Source: Flavobacteriales bacterium (GTDB lineage Bacteria; Bacteroidota; Bacteroidia; Flavobacteriales; Flavobacteriaceae). Taken from it: a stretch of 64,000 nt of DNA. The stretch lies in the NCBI GenBank assembly GCA_027066365.1, contig JAMONV010000049.1, forward strand, positions 36,192 to 100,191, written 5' to 3'. This document shows positions 27,542 to 36,356 of the stretch, piece by piece. The stretch's first letter is position 1. Every line of letters starts with the position of its first letter. Made by a program: the position numbers and the translations under genes. Under the pieces are notes generated by a model that was not told the origin of the DNA, did not search any database, and saw only the letters and a list, made by a program, of their open reading frames with translations.

Positions 27542-28840
27542 ATGGTGAAAGAACAATTTTTAGCACAAATGCAAAAACGTGATCCGGAACGAGTTAAAAA
27601 ATATTTGGCGGCGGTTTCCGGAGGTATGGACAGTATTGTATTGGCTCATTTGTTATATGTCAACGGATTCCATTTTGCCATGGTGCATTGCAATTTCGGT
27701 TTGCGCGGGGCGCATAGTGATGCGGATAGAAAGTTTGTGGAAGAATTATCCGCTTCATGGAACGTTCCGTTATACGCAAAGAACTGTCCGGTATCCGAAG
27801 GCGAAAATGTGCAAGTGAAAGCACGTGAATTGCGCTATGCATTTTTTGAAAAAATTCGCCGAAAATATGCTTATGATTATATCTTAACCGCTCACCATGC
27901 CGACGATCAATTGGAAACCTTTATGATTAACCTGATGCGCGGAACCGGATTGGATGGATTAGCGGGTATTGAAGACAGCGCTTTTATTTTGCGTCCGCTT
28001 AAGGAAATTTTTCGTTCGGAATTGGAAAATTATGCACATAACCACGGGTTGAAATGGCGCGAAGATCAATCCAATGCCACTGATAAATATTTACGAAACA
28101 GAATACGCCACCGTTTGCTTCCGTTGATGGAAGAAATGCGACCGGGATTTAAATCCAATGCATTGAGAACCATGCATTTGCTTAAAGCGGAAAAGGCGGT
28201 TAGTCGCGATTGGTATGAGCGAATTTATGAACGAGTGAAAAAAGAAAATCATTTCCGGTGGATTGATCGCCGTGATTTGCCTAATGGTGAAAAAAAACGC
28301 GTGTTTTTATGGCGATGGTTGAAGGGATACGGATTTTCGGATGCCGATTTAATGGCAAGGTTTCCGGATTTGGAACCGGGGAAAAGAATGGAAAGTTCCA
28401 CGCATGTTTTATATGCGACAAAAGACAGAATCTATCTGTATCCCAAAGATCAAGGAAATTGCGAAGAACTGATTTTCGAGTCGTTGGAAGAACTGGCCGG
28501 TTTTGATGAATGGGAAGTGCGTCAATTGGATAAAATCCCTGAACACTACCGAACCGCCCGCTCCGACGAAGCCTATTTGGATGCGGCAAAATTTAAGCCG
28601 CCTTATGTGTTACGACCATGGCAACCGGGCGATAGGTTCGTTCCATTAGGTATGAAAGGATCTAAAAAAATAAGCGACTTCCTGACCGATATACAGTATC
28701 CGCCGCCGTTAAGAAAAGGAGTTAAGGTTTTGATTGTACAAGGAAGAATCGCTTGGATACCCGGTTTGCGATTATCGGATGAAATGAAAATTACCGAAGA
28801 AACCGGTCGAGTAGTTTATATCAGGCTTCGAAAAAAATAA
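27542..28840 (+). CDS. tilS: tRNA(Ile)-lysidine synthetase TilS
   Basis: Adds lysine to C34 of the CAU anticodon of tRNA-Ile2, changing its identity from Met to Ile. The 432 residues carry the PP-loop AVSGGMDSIVLAH (about 23-35), HCNFGLRGAHSDADRKFV, the HHADDQLETFMINLMRG signature, and the C-terminal TilS domain (LRPWQPGDRFVPLGMKGSKKISDFL). A CAT-anticodon tRNA gene lies directly downstream on the other strand. Confidence 0.95.
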   Translation: MVKEQFLAQMQKRDPERVKKYLAAVSGGMDSIVLAHLLYVNGFHFAMVHCNFGLRGAHSDADRKFVEELSASWNVPLYAKNCPVSEGENVQVKARELRYAFFEKIRRKYAYDYILTAHHADDQLETFMINLMRGTGLDGLAGIEDSAFILRPLKEIFRSELENYAHNHGLKWREDQSNATDKYLRNRIRHRLLPLMEEMRPGFKSNALRTMHLLKAEKAVSRDWYERIYERVKKENHFRWIDRRDLPNGEKKRVFLWRWLKGYGFSDADLMARFPDLEPGKRMESSTHVLYATKDRIYLYPKDQGNCEELIFESLEELAGFDEWEVRQLDKIPEHYRTARSDEAYLDAAKFKPPYVLRPWQPGDRFVPLGMKGSKKISDFLTDIQYPPPLRKGVKVLIVQGRIAWIPGLRLSDEMKITEETGRVVYIRLRKK

Positions 28841-28841
28841 A

Positions 28842-28870
28842 AAATCCCGCCGTATTAGGGCGGGAATTTT
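28842..28870. terminator. Bidirectional terminator between tilS and the tRNA
   Basis: TCCCGCC (28845-28851) pairs with GGCGGGA (28859-28865) around a 7-nt loop, with A4 before and T5 after. It can end both the plus-strand tilS and the minus-strand tRNA transcripts. Confidence 0.85.
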
Positions 28871-28872
28871 TG

Positions 28873-28946
28873 TAGCGAGGGCGGGAATTGAACCCGCGAC
28901 CTCCGGGTTATGAATCCGACGCTCTAACCACCTGAGCTACCTCGCC
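28873..28946 (-). tRNA. tRNA with CAT anticodon (elongator Met, or Ile2)
   Basis: A complete cloverleaf of 74 nt: acceptor stem GGCGAGG/CCTCGCT with a G1-T72 wobble, D arm GCTC...GAGC, anticodon loop TTCATAA, T arm CGGGTTCAATTCCCG. The CCA end is not encoded. G1-U72 and the lack of three G-C pairs in the anticodon stem argue against initiator tRNA. A31-C39 is unpaired at the top of the anticodon stem. CAT could be elongator Met or the TilS substrate Ile2; I favour Met. Confidence 0.92.
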
Positions 28947-28997
28947 AAAAATGCGACGCAAATATATAGAAAAATAAACTATTGGCCAAACAGGAAA

Positions 28998-30017
28998 TTA
29001 TTCGGTCAATTCACCCCTCAAGGAACGTTCAAAGGCGGATCGGAAGGCGCTGTCCGACAGTTTTTTACCAAGCAAATATGACATCTTAGCCAAGGCGGCT
29101 TCAACGGTTAAATCCTTGCCTGAAATTACACCGGCGTCTTTCAAGTGTTTGCCCGTGGCATAATGCGAAGGAAAAACGCTACCTTCCAAACACTGGGTTA
29201 CGTTGACGATTTTGATTCCTTTTTGAACGGCTTCCGATAACTTGTCATCCAACCATTTTTCCATAGGAGCATTGCCGCTTCCGTATGTTTCGAGTATAAT
29301 ACCTTCCAAGCCGGGGTATGAAAAAATCAAATCGAAATATGCGGGCTTCATGCCGGGAAACACTTTCAGAATGATAATATTTTCGGAGATATTTTCAAAA
29401 ATATGGAACAATTCGTTTCTATACGGTAGAATGCGTTCGGGATAAAATTCGATTTGCACACCTGCTTCAGCCAAGACCGGGTAGTTGGGCGAAGCAAAGG
29501 CATTGAAATGTTCAGAGCTGATTTTTACGGTGCGATTTCCGCGCATGAGTTTATATTCAAAGTAAATACACACTTCGGGGACGGCAGGTTTTCCGTTCAT
29601 TTTTGAACCGGCAATTTCCAATGAAGTGATAATATTTTCTTTGGCATCGGTACGTAAATCGCCAACGGGCAATTGTGAACCGGTGAAAATGACGGGTTTG
29701 CTTAAATTTTCCAACATAAAACTCAATGCCGAAGCCGTATAAGCCATGGTGTCGGTTCCGTGTAAGATGACAAATCCGGTGTAATATTCGTAGTTTTCCA
29801 AAATGATTCGTGCAATTTTTTTCCAATGTTCAGGTTTAATGTTTGAAGAATCCAAGGGTTCGGGAAAGGTCACGAATTCAATGGGATAGGGGAGTAGTTT
29901 CAGTTCGGGAATATGTTCCAATAACCGGTTAAAGTCGAAAGGAGCAAGTGTGCCGTCCGCTTGGCGATGCATACCGATGGTTCCGCCGGTATATATCAAT
30001 AATAATTTTTCATTCAT
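28998..30017 (-). CDS. ansA: Type I (cytoplasmic) L-asparaginase
   Basis: Hydrolyses asparagine to aspartate and ammonia. The 339-residue protein has no signal peptide. The N-terminal threonine motif is in LLLIYTGGTIGM (about 5-16) and the second catalytic motif is GFVILHGTDTMAYTASALSFML (about 81-102), followed by VIFTGSQLPVGDLRTDA. Length and absence of an export signal fit type I. The start overlaps the stop of the PfkB kinase gene by 4 bp, so the two are one operon. Confidence 0.93.
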   Translation of the reverse strand: MNEKLLLIYTGGTIGMHRQADGTLAPFDFNRLLEHIPELKLLPYPIEFVTFPEPLDSSNIKPEHWKKIARIILENYEYYTGFVILHGTDTMAYTASALSFMLENLSKPVIFTGSQLPVGDLRTDAKENIITSLEIAGSKMNGKPAVPEVCIYFEYKLMRGNRTVKISSEHFNAFASPNYPVLAEAGVQIEFYPERILPYRNELFHIFENISENIIILKVFPGMKPAYFDLIFSYPGLEGIILETYGSGNAPMEKWLDDKLSEAVQKGIKIVNVTQCLEGSVFPSHYATGKHLKDAGVISGKDLTVEAALAKMSYLLGKKLSDSAFRSAFERSLRGELTE

Positions 30018-30946
30018 ACGGATTTGTTTTGCAAGGAGAATCGCGTCATATTCACTAATTCAATGAGACGGTTTCGGATTTCCTCGGTTTGTAGGTTAAG
30101 CAATCGTTTAATGCCGAAATCTTCAACGCAAAAAGAAGCCAGATTGGCGCCACAAATAACGGCATTTTTCATGGCTTCGAAATCTATGCATTCGTAGCGG
30201 CTCAAATGACCGATAAAACCGCCGGCATAAGAATCGCCGGCGCCGGTCGGATCATAAACACGCTTGACCGGGTATGCTGGCGCCGAAAAAAATCCGTCAG
30301 GTGTAAAAAGCATGGAACCGTATTCGCCTTGCTTAATAATCACATGGGAAGGACCTAATCGGCGCACTGCACTGACAGCTTCATGCAAAAAATATTCACC
30401 GGTTAATTGACGAATTTCTTCTTCGTTAACCAAAAGCAAATCGATTTTTTTCAGCACTTTCAACAATTCTTCATAAGCATTTTCCATCCAATAATTCATG
30501 GTATCGAGCATAATCAACGCAGGTCGCTTTTCGATTTGATTTAAAATTTCCAATTGGATGGCCGGATGCAAATTTCCCAATGCAATCAAATCGGAGTTGC
30601 GATGAGCGGGCGGAACATGGGGTTTGAATTCTTTCAACGCATTTACTTGGGTTACCAATGTATCCCGCCGGTTCATGTTTTCGTAGTAATAACCTTTCCA
30701 ATAGAAGGTTTTTTCGACCGGATGAATTTCAATCCCTTCGATATTAATGTTTCGCTTTTCGAATTCCTTTAAGTAGGAAAGGGGAAAATCATGTCCGACG
30801 ATGGAAATCATGCCCAAATCCGCATTGAAATGGGCGGCGGCAAGGGCTAGGTAGGTAGCCGAACCTCCGGCTTGTTTGCCGGAATATCCCATGGGGGTTG
30901 TTACTTCGTCGAAGGCGATGGTGCCTGCAACCAGTATTTTTTTCAT
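30014..30946 (-). CDS. PfkB-family sugar/nucleoside kinase
   Basis: A 310-residue ribokinase-fold kinase: GKQAGGSATYLALAAAHF in the N-terminal part (substrate binding, first PfkB signature) and DPTGAGDSYAGGFIGHL near residue 233 (second signature with the catalytic Asp and anion hole). The substrate is not clear; homologues are labelled adenosine kinase, ribokinase or sugar kinase, and I would not choose. It heads an operon with the asparaginase gene behind a well-formed promoter. Confidence 0.88.
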   Translation of the reverse strand: MKKILVAGTIAFDEVTTPMGYSGKQAGGSATYLALAAAHFNADLGMISIVGHDFPLSYLKEFEKRNINIEGIEIHPVEKTFYWKGYYYENMNRRDTLVTQVNALKEFKPHVPPAHRNSDLIALGNLHPAIQLEILNQIEKRPALIMLDTMNYWMENAYEELLKVLKKIDLLLVNEEEIRQLTGEYFLHEAVSAVRRLGPSHVIIKQGEYGSMLFTPDGFFSAPAYPVKRVYDPTGAGDSYAGGFIGHLSRYECIDFEAMKNAVICGANLASFCVEDFGIKRLLNLQTEEIRNRLIELVNMTRFSLQNKSV

Positions 30947-30962
30947 AATTCCGATTAAAAAT

Positions 30963-30993
30963 CAAAAATACAGCGGCTTGATTAAATTTCAAA
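30963..30993 (-). promoter_or_regulatory. Predicted promoter of the PfkB kinase-ansA operon
   Basis: On the minus strand TTTG (30990-30993), a 19 bp spacer and TATTTTTG (30963-30970), 16 bp before the kinase ATG. One of the best consensus matches in the window. Confidence 0.75.
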
Positions 30994-31033
30994 ATTGAAC
31001 TTCGAGGTATCAACCTTTTAAAGGTAATCCGTG

Positions 31034-31063
31034 TTGCCCGGAGCGGTATTTTCCTTACCTTTA
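31034..31063 (+). promoter_or_regulatory. Predicted rlmH promoter
   Basis: TTG (31034-31036), a 19 bp spacer and TACCTTTA (31056-31063). The ATG at 31068 is only 4 bp further, predicting a leaderless message for the rlmH-to-glycosyltransferase series. Confidence 0.6.
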
Positions 31064-31067
31064 CGTT

Positions 31068-31535
31068 ATGAAAATAAAGGTGATTTTTGTTGGAAAAAGT
31101 GAAAATGATATCCGGGGGATGACGGATAAATTTTGGCAAAGAATCCGTAGCATGCAAAACATAGAAATCATTGAAATCACCCATAAAGCCAATAGAAATC
31201 AAAATACGGACCAACGAAAAACGGAAGAAGGAAAAAAGATTTTGGCGCAGATTTCACCGAATGATTTTGTGATTTTGTTGGATGAAAAAGGAAAGATGTT
31301 CAGCTCAAAGGAATGGGCGAAAGATTTGGAAAAAAAACGGATTTATTTAAACAAAAGGCTTGTTTTTGTGGTGGGCGGTCCTTATGGTTTTTCGGATGAA
31401 ATTTATAAGCGTGCCGATGAAAAATTATCACTATCCCCTATGACTTTTTCGCACCAATTAATTCGTGTTATATTTGCAGAACAATTATATCGTGTATTGA
31501 GTATTATTTATGGAAAACCGTATCATAACGAATAA
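31068..31535 (+). CDS. rlmH: 23S rRNA (pseudouridine1915-N3)-methyltransferase RlmH
   Basis: Methylates pseudouridine 1915 of 23S rRNA on the assembled ribosome; SPOUT-class enzyme. The 155 residues show the RlmH motifs FVILLDEKGKMFSSKEWA, the knot region FVVGGPYGFSDEI and the C-terminal LSLSPMTFSHQLIRVIFAEQLYR. The stop lies 26 bp inside the next gene, so the two are coupled. Confidence 0.96.
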   Translation: MKIKVIFVGKSENDIRGMTDKFWQRIRSMQNIEIIEITHKANRNQNTDQRKTEEGKKILAQISPNDFVILLDEKGKMFSSKEWAKDLEKKRIYLNKRLVFVVGGPYGFSDEIYKRADEKLSLSPMTFSHQLIRVIFAEQLYRVLSIIYGKPYHNE

Positions 31536-32955
31536 AATCGACGAAGCAAAACGCTTGATGTTTCCACGGTTGAAGGATTATTTTATTATTTTTTTTATTT
31601 TCTTGTCGCTTACATTTTTGGTGTCCGTAATAGTATTGATGATTTATTTTTTTCGCCACGATATTAAAAGTTTTTCGAATGTGGATTTCGGAGCCATTTT
31701 AAAATATCTTATTCAATATACTTATATCATTCCCATGGTTTTGACTATCGTGCTGACGCTTGTGTTATATGGAATTCGACCTATTCAAAACATCCGGCCC
31801 GTATATGTGAGATATTTGCCTTTGATTATATTATTACAATTTTTATTGATGATTGTCTTGGACGGTATTATGCGGATAATTCCCGGTTCCGGCGGAAACT
31901 TGGAACGTTTGTTGAAAGATTTGGTTAAGCAACATTTCGCGATGACATTTTTTGTATTGGCCGTTGCCGCACCGGTATTGGAAGAATTTTTGTTTCGCGG
32001 AATCATTTTAAAATTTTTACTTAGGAAAACGGGCCCTTGGCATGCCATAACCGTATCGGCATTTGTATTTGCGGTTTTTCATCTGAATCTTTGGCAGGGT
32101 ATCGGTGCATTTTTAATGGGTATTTATTTCGGCTATTTATACTGGAAAACCGGTAGTTTGTTTTATCCGGTTTTACTTCATTTTGTCAATAATGCTACGG
32201 CAGTTTTAATAATGGCCTATAAACCGGAAGCGAGCGAAAATTTTTCCTATTTGGCAGGTATTGAAAGCGATGCGGGAAGTGCGATTTTTTACGGTGCGGC
32301 TGCTATTTTATTTTCGATATTGTTTATTTTTTTGGACAAATGGTTATCGAACTCGGTCAAAAAAATATTATACTTAGCTTCGAATAATCCACATAAATAT
32401 GAGGAAATCCATGCTATTTTACCGCCGAAATATGAATTGAAAAAATTATCGGAGCTTGATAAAAGTTTTTCTTTAAAAGAAACGGGCAAAACATTGAGTG
32501 ATAATTCATTGCAGAAAGCATTTCAGATAGCGAGTCGGTTCGGCGTGGATGTTATTTCGGACGATACCGGATTGGAAGTGGAGGCATTAAATTATGCGCC
32601 GGGGGTTTATAGTGCACGTTATGCCGGCGCTAATGCCAATGCCGAGGCAAATCGAAAAAAACTCTTGGATGCACTCGCCGGACAAGATAACCGAAGGGCA
32701 AGATTCAGAACGGTTTTAACCCTGATAAATGGTAATGATTGGCGGCAATTTGAAGGAAAAATCGAAGGAAGAATAACCGAAATGGAAAGGGGAGAGGGCG
32801 GTTTCGGTTATGACAGTATTTTTACACCCGAAGGATTTAATGAAACTTTTGCACAAATGCCGGCCGGTGAAAAAAACCGTATCAGCCACAGGGCGCGGGC
32901 TTTGGAAAAAATGATTGCATATTTAAAAGGAAATGAACCACAATTCAACGGATAA
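31510..32955 (+). CDS. CPBP intramembrane protease fused to RdgB/HAM1 nucleotidase
   Basis: A single 481-codon frame joins two known domains. Residues 1-280 are a CPBP (Abi/CAAX-protease-like) membrane protein with about eight helices and the three active-site motifs EEFLFR (158-163), FAVFHLN and HFVNNAT. Residues 284-478 are a complete RdgB/Ham1 dITP/XTP pyrophosphatase: KKILYLASNNPHKYEEI, SDDTGLEVEALNYAPGVYSARYAG, GGFGYDSIF and SHRARAL. The second domain has no start codon of its own; the junction reads W-L-S-N-S-V-K-K-I, where free RdgB would begin M-K-K-I. rdgB often stands near such genes, but the in-frame fusion is unusual. The nucleotidase would be anchored at the inner membrane facing the cytoplasm. 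Confidence 0.9.
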   Translation: MENRIITNKIDEAKRLMFPRLKDYFIIFFIFLSLTFLVSVIVLMIYFFRHDIKSFSNVDFGAILKYLIQYTYIIPMVLTIVLTLVLYGIRPIQNIRPVYVRYLPLIILLQFLLMIVLDGIMRIIPGSGGNLERLLKDLVKQHFAMTFFVLAVAAPVLEEFLFRGIILKFLLRKTGPWHAITVSAFVFAVFHLNLWQGIGAFLMGIYFGYLYWKTGSLFYPVLLHFVNNATAVLIMAYKPEASENFSYLAGIESDAGSAIFYGAAAILFSILFIFLDKWLSNSVKKILYLASNNPHKYEEIHAILPPKYELKKLSELDKSFSLKETGKTLSDNSLQKAFQIASRFGVDVISDDTGLEVEALNYAPGVYSARYAGANANAEANRKKLLDALAGQDNRRARFRTVLTLINGNDWRQFEGKIEGRITEMERGEGGFGYDSIFTPEGFNETFAQMPAGEKNRISHRARALEKMIAYLKGNEPQFNG

Positions 32956-34039
32956 AAACCTGTCTATCCTTCATCTTATCGATACATTGCATCCGGGCGG
33001 AGCGGAAACATTGGCCGTTAATATCACCAATTCACTGAATCGCAATGGAGTGGATGCCTATTTGATTTCCACAAGGGCACAGGGCATTTTACTTGAAAAA
33101 ATCACCCGGCCGGATAAATATTTTTTCCTCAACAAAAAATCCACTTTCGACCTGCATGCTTTCCGTCAATTAAATCGTTTTATCAAGCAAAACCGAATCC
33201 GCATCATTCATGCCCACACCAACTCGTATTTTATGGCTTCGATTATGAAAATATTTCGCCCTTCCCTCAAGGTGGTGTGGCATAACCATACGGGAAAAAA
33301 TACGGAATTAAGCGGAAAAAAATTAAAAACCCTTCAATACTTTTCACGTTACTTCGACGGCATTGTGCATGTGAATAAGGAATTGTTGAATTGGGGAAAT
33401 CAAAAGTTCGAACTGAAGCATCAAATCCTTTTGGCGCATTTTCCTTTATTAAAATTTTCGGAAAATAATCCTTATCAAAACTTCCCGCAAGGAAAACGCA
33501 TCGTGCATGTGGCCGGCTGGCGCCCGGTAAAAGACCACCCGACATTATTAAGGGCTTTTAAAAAAATTTCGGAAAAACATCCCGATGCCTCTTTGCATTT
33601 GATTGGGCCGGCTTACGGCGATGCATACGAAAAAAATGTGCGGCAATTAATTAAGGACCTCGAATTGGAAAAATCGGTTTATTGTCACGGCACACAAACC
33701 GCCATCGGCGATTGGCTCAAAGGGGCGGATATCGGCGTGTTGTCTTCCCAATCCGAAGGATTGCCCGTGTCGCTTTTGGAATACGGCATGGCGGGCTTGC
33801 CGGTGGTGTCTACGGCGGTGGGCGAAATTCCGGCGGTATTGGAACACGGCAAATACGGAATATTAGTCCCGCCCGGCGATGCGGAAGCATTTGCCCGAGC
33901 TATGGCTTATTGGTTGGAACATCCCGCCGGGGCCCGAATGACCGGTGAAAATTTTCGGTTACATGTCCGAATAAATTATTCCGAAGATGCTTTTCTTACA
34001 CAATTAATCGACTTATACCATGAAATCCTCGATGTATAA
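32933..34039 (+). CDS. Glycosyltransferase family 4 (polysaccharide type)
   Basis: A GT-B glycosyltransferase of 368 residues. The N-terminal acceptor domain begins ILHLIDTLHPGGAETLAVN, and the C-terminal donor domain carries HVAGWRPVKDHPTLLRAF and the GT4 signature SEGLPVSLLEYGMAGLPVVS (about 274-293) with its two conserved Glu. Such enzymes build surface polysaccharide from nucleotide sugars; donor and acceptor are unknown. It overlaps the preceding fusion gene by 23 bp and the next gene by 20 bp. Confidence 0.9.
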   Translation: MNHNSTDKNLSILHLIDTLHPGGAETLAVNITNSLNRNGVDAYLISTRAQGILLEKITRPDKYFFLNKKSTFDLHAFRQLNRFIKQNRIRIIHAHTNSYFMASIMKIFRPSLKVVWHNHTGKNTELSGKKLKTLQYFSRYFDGIVHVNKELLNWGNQKFELKHQILLAHFPLLKFSENNPYQNFPQGKRIVHVAGWRPVKDHPTLLRAFKKISEKHPDASLHLIGPAYGDAYEKNVRQLIKDLELEKSVYCHGTQTAIGDWLKGADIGVLSSQSEGLPVSLLEYGMAGLPVVSTAVGEIPAVLEHGKYGILVPPGDAEAFARAMAYWLEHPAGARMTGENFRLHVRINYSEDAFLTQLIDLYHEILDV

Positions 34040-35051
34040 ATCGAAAATTCTTTATTTCGGAAACGATCTGAGCAAACGAACGGGATACGTAACCGCCATG
34101 GATATCTTGGCCGAAAAATTACAAGCCGAGGGCATCGAATTATATCGTTCGTCAAACAAAAGAAATCGCTGGATTAGAATGGTCGATATGATAAAGGTTT
34201 TTTTTCTGCACGCCATTCCGTCAGATTATATTCTTATTGATACCTTTAGCACGGTTAATTTTTGGTATGCTTTTGCGATTTCGCAACTCGCAAGAATGTT
34301 TCGAAAAAAATACATTCCCATTTTACACGGCGGCAATTTACCACGCCGTTTGGATAGAAATCCCCACCTCAGCCGGATGATTTTTAAAAACAGTTATGCC
34401 AATGTGGCGCCGTCCGGATACCTGAAACACGAATTCGAAAAACGCGGCTACCGCACGGAATTCATTCCCAACATTCTGGACATCTCGCAATATCCCTACA
34501 AAGAACGCCATCCGGTGCGTCCGCGCTTGCTCTACGTCCGCGCTTTTGCCAAGCATTATAATCCCGGTTTGGCGGTGGAAGTGTTGAAAAAACTGAAACA
34601 AAAATATCCCGAAGCGCAACTGTGCATGGTAGGCCCCGACAAGGACGGAACGCTGGCACGGGTAAAACAGTTAACCGCGCACTACGGTCTTTCGGACAGC
34701 GTCCTGTTTACGGGCGTATTGCCCAAGCCCGAATGGCATAAATTGTCGGAAGATTACGATATTTTTATCAACACCACCAATGTGGACAACACACCCGTAA
34801 GCGTAATGGAAGCCATGGCCTTGGGTTTGCCGGTTGTCTCCACCAACGCGGGCGGTTTGCCCTATTTGATTGAAAACGGCAAAGACGGTATTTTGGTGGA
34901 GCCTAATAATCCCGATGCATTCGCAACGGCCGTTGAAGCGCTTATTGAAAATCCCGCCAAAGCCGTATCTTTGTCACATAACGCCCGTCGCAAAGCCGAA
35001 AGCTTCGACTGGAATGAAGTGCGGGAGAAGTGGATGAATTTATTGAAATAA
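34020..35051 (+). CDS. Glycosyltransferase family 4
   Basis: A second GT-B enzyme of 343 residues. The start LYFGNDLSKRTGYVTAMDILAEKL is a typical N-terminal domain with a glycine-rich loop, and the donor domain contains CMVGPDKDGTLARV and TPVSVMEAMALGLPVVSTN, the GT4 E-x7-E region. It overlaps the previous gene and precedes the CapK-like gene by 6 bp. Base composition of this gene and the one before looks somewhat more GC-rich than neighbours. Two start codons five codons apart are possible. Confidence 0.88.
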   Translation: MKSSMYKSKILYFGNDLSKRTGYVTAMDILAEKLQAEGIELYRSSNKRNRWIRMVDMIKVFFLHAIPSDYILIDTFSTVNFWYAFAISQLARMFRKKYIPILHGGNLPRRLDRNPHLSRMIFKNSYANVAPSGYLKHEFEKRGYRTEFIPNILDISQYPYKERHPVRPRLLYVRAFAKHYNPGLAVEVLKKLKQKYPEAQLCMVGPDKDGTLARVKQLTAHYGLSDSVLFTGVLPKPEWHKLSEDYDIFINTTNVDNTPVSVMEAMALGLPVVSTNAGGLPYLIENGKDGILVEPNNPDAFATAVEALIENPAKAVSLSHNARRKAESFDWNEVREKWMNLLK

Positions 35052-35057
35052 GATCAC

Positions 35058-36356
35058 ATGGTTTGGTTTCACAAATACATTTTTTTGCTGGGTGAACGTT
35101 TACGCAATCCGTCCCTGCGCCGGTATTATCGTTTTTTGAAAGAAAGCGAAAATTGGAATCGCGAAAAATTGGAAAAATTTCAATGGGAACGATTAAAGAA
35201 AATACTCCGGTATGCCTACGAGCATTCGCCTTATTACCGCCGTAAATGGCAAGAAGCAGGCATCACCCCCGGCGATATACAATCCCCCGATGATCTAAAA
35301 AAAATTCCCATTATTACTAAAAAGGAATTAATCCGGTATAACAACGAAATTCATTCCGACGAAAATTTTAAACGCAAATTCTTTTCGGTTACATCCGGCA
35401 CCACAGGCGAATCCCTGAGTTTTTGGAAGGACGAAAACGCCGACAGTTGGAACCGTGCCGCCATTTTTCGCGGCTATGCTTGGTATGGCGTAAAACCCTG
35501 GGAGTTTAACGGATATTTCTGGGGCTTCGATTTTTCGTTTTGGAAAAAAATCAAAACACGTATTGCCGATTGGCTGGTAAATCGTTACCGTTTGTTTACT
35601 TATCACGAAAAGGAATTTAAAAAATTTGTGCATAAAATTAGAAAGGCTTCATACGTAGAAGGTTATTCATCCGCTATATACCAAACCGCCAAACTCATCA
35701 ATGAACGACATTTGCCTAAGCCCGAAAAAATCAAGATGGTCAAGGGCACTTCCGAAAAAATTTATCCTCATTATCAAGACGAAGTCCGGAAAGCTTTCGG
35801 TCGCAAAATGATAGGCGAATACGGCGCCGCCGAATCGGGATTGATAGCCTTTGAATGCCCCGAAGGAAATCTGCATATCCGAATGGAAGGCGTCGTAGTG
35901 GAAACGGAAAACGATGAAATCATTGTAACCAACCTGATGATGCGTTCGTTTCCTGTAATTCGCTATAAATTGGGAGATTATGTCCGGCTTAAACCCAAGG
36001 ATTTCAGATGCGCGTGCGGGATGGAACATCCCGTTATCGAAGAAATTACGGGGCGTGTGGGCCAAAACGTTTACGGAAAAAATGAAATTTACCCGAGTTT
36101 TTATTTCTATTATGTTTTTAAAAATCTCAAACGTAATACGGGACTTCAATTGGGCTATCAAGTTGTTCAAAAAGAAAAAGGACATTTAATATTCCATATC
36201 ATGCAAAAACTTTCCGGCGAACAAGAGCGATGGTTAAGGACGGAAATCGAAAAATTATTCGGAGATGACATGACTTATGAAATCATTATCAAAAAAGATT
36301 TAATTTCCATGGGAAGAAACAAAAAATTCAAAGATTTTATTTCTTATGTCAAATAA
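35058..36356 (+). CDS. CapK/PaaK-like adenylate-forming protein
   Basis: A 432-residue member of the phenylacetate-CoA ligase-like branch (CapK) of the ANL superfamily. The AMP-binding P-loop is SVTSGTTGESLSFWKDE near residue 112. Further motifs are GEYGAAESGLIAFECP and ITGRVGQNVYGKNEIYPS. CapK-type proteins are common in capsule and polysaccharide gene clusters, where their reaction is poorly known; phenylacetate degradation is unlikely here, since no paa genes are near. It overlaps the next glycosyltransferase by 11 bp. Confidence 0.85.
   Translation: MVWFHKYIFLLGERLRNPSLRRYYRFLKESENWNREKLEKFQWERLKKILRYAYEHSPYYRRKWQEAGITPGDIQSPDDLKKIPIITKKELIRYNNEIHSDENFKRKFFSVTSGTTGESLSFWKDENADSWNRAAIFRGYAWYGVKPWEFNGYFWGFDFSFWKKIKTRIADWLVNRYRLFTYHEKEFKKFVHKIRKASYVEGYSSAIYQTAKLINERHLPKPEKIKMVKGTSEKIYPHYQDEVRKAFGRKMIGEYGAAESGLIAFECPEGNLHIRMEGVVVETENDEIIVTNLMMRSFPVIRYKLGDYVRLKPKDFRCACGMEHPVIEEITGRVGQNVYGKNEIYPSFYFYYVFKNLKRNTGLQLGYQVVQKEKGHLIFHIMQKLSGEQERWLRTEIEKLFGDDMTYEIIIKKDLISMGRNKKFKDFISYVK

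Noticed and set aside
28842..28870. Hairpin before the tRNA as a riboswitch or T-box
   Set aside because: A 7 bp stem with A and T runs on both sides is a simple bidirectional terminator; no T-box elements are present, and it follows tilS.
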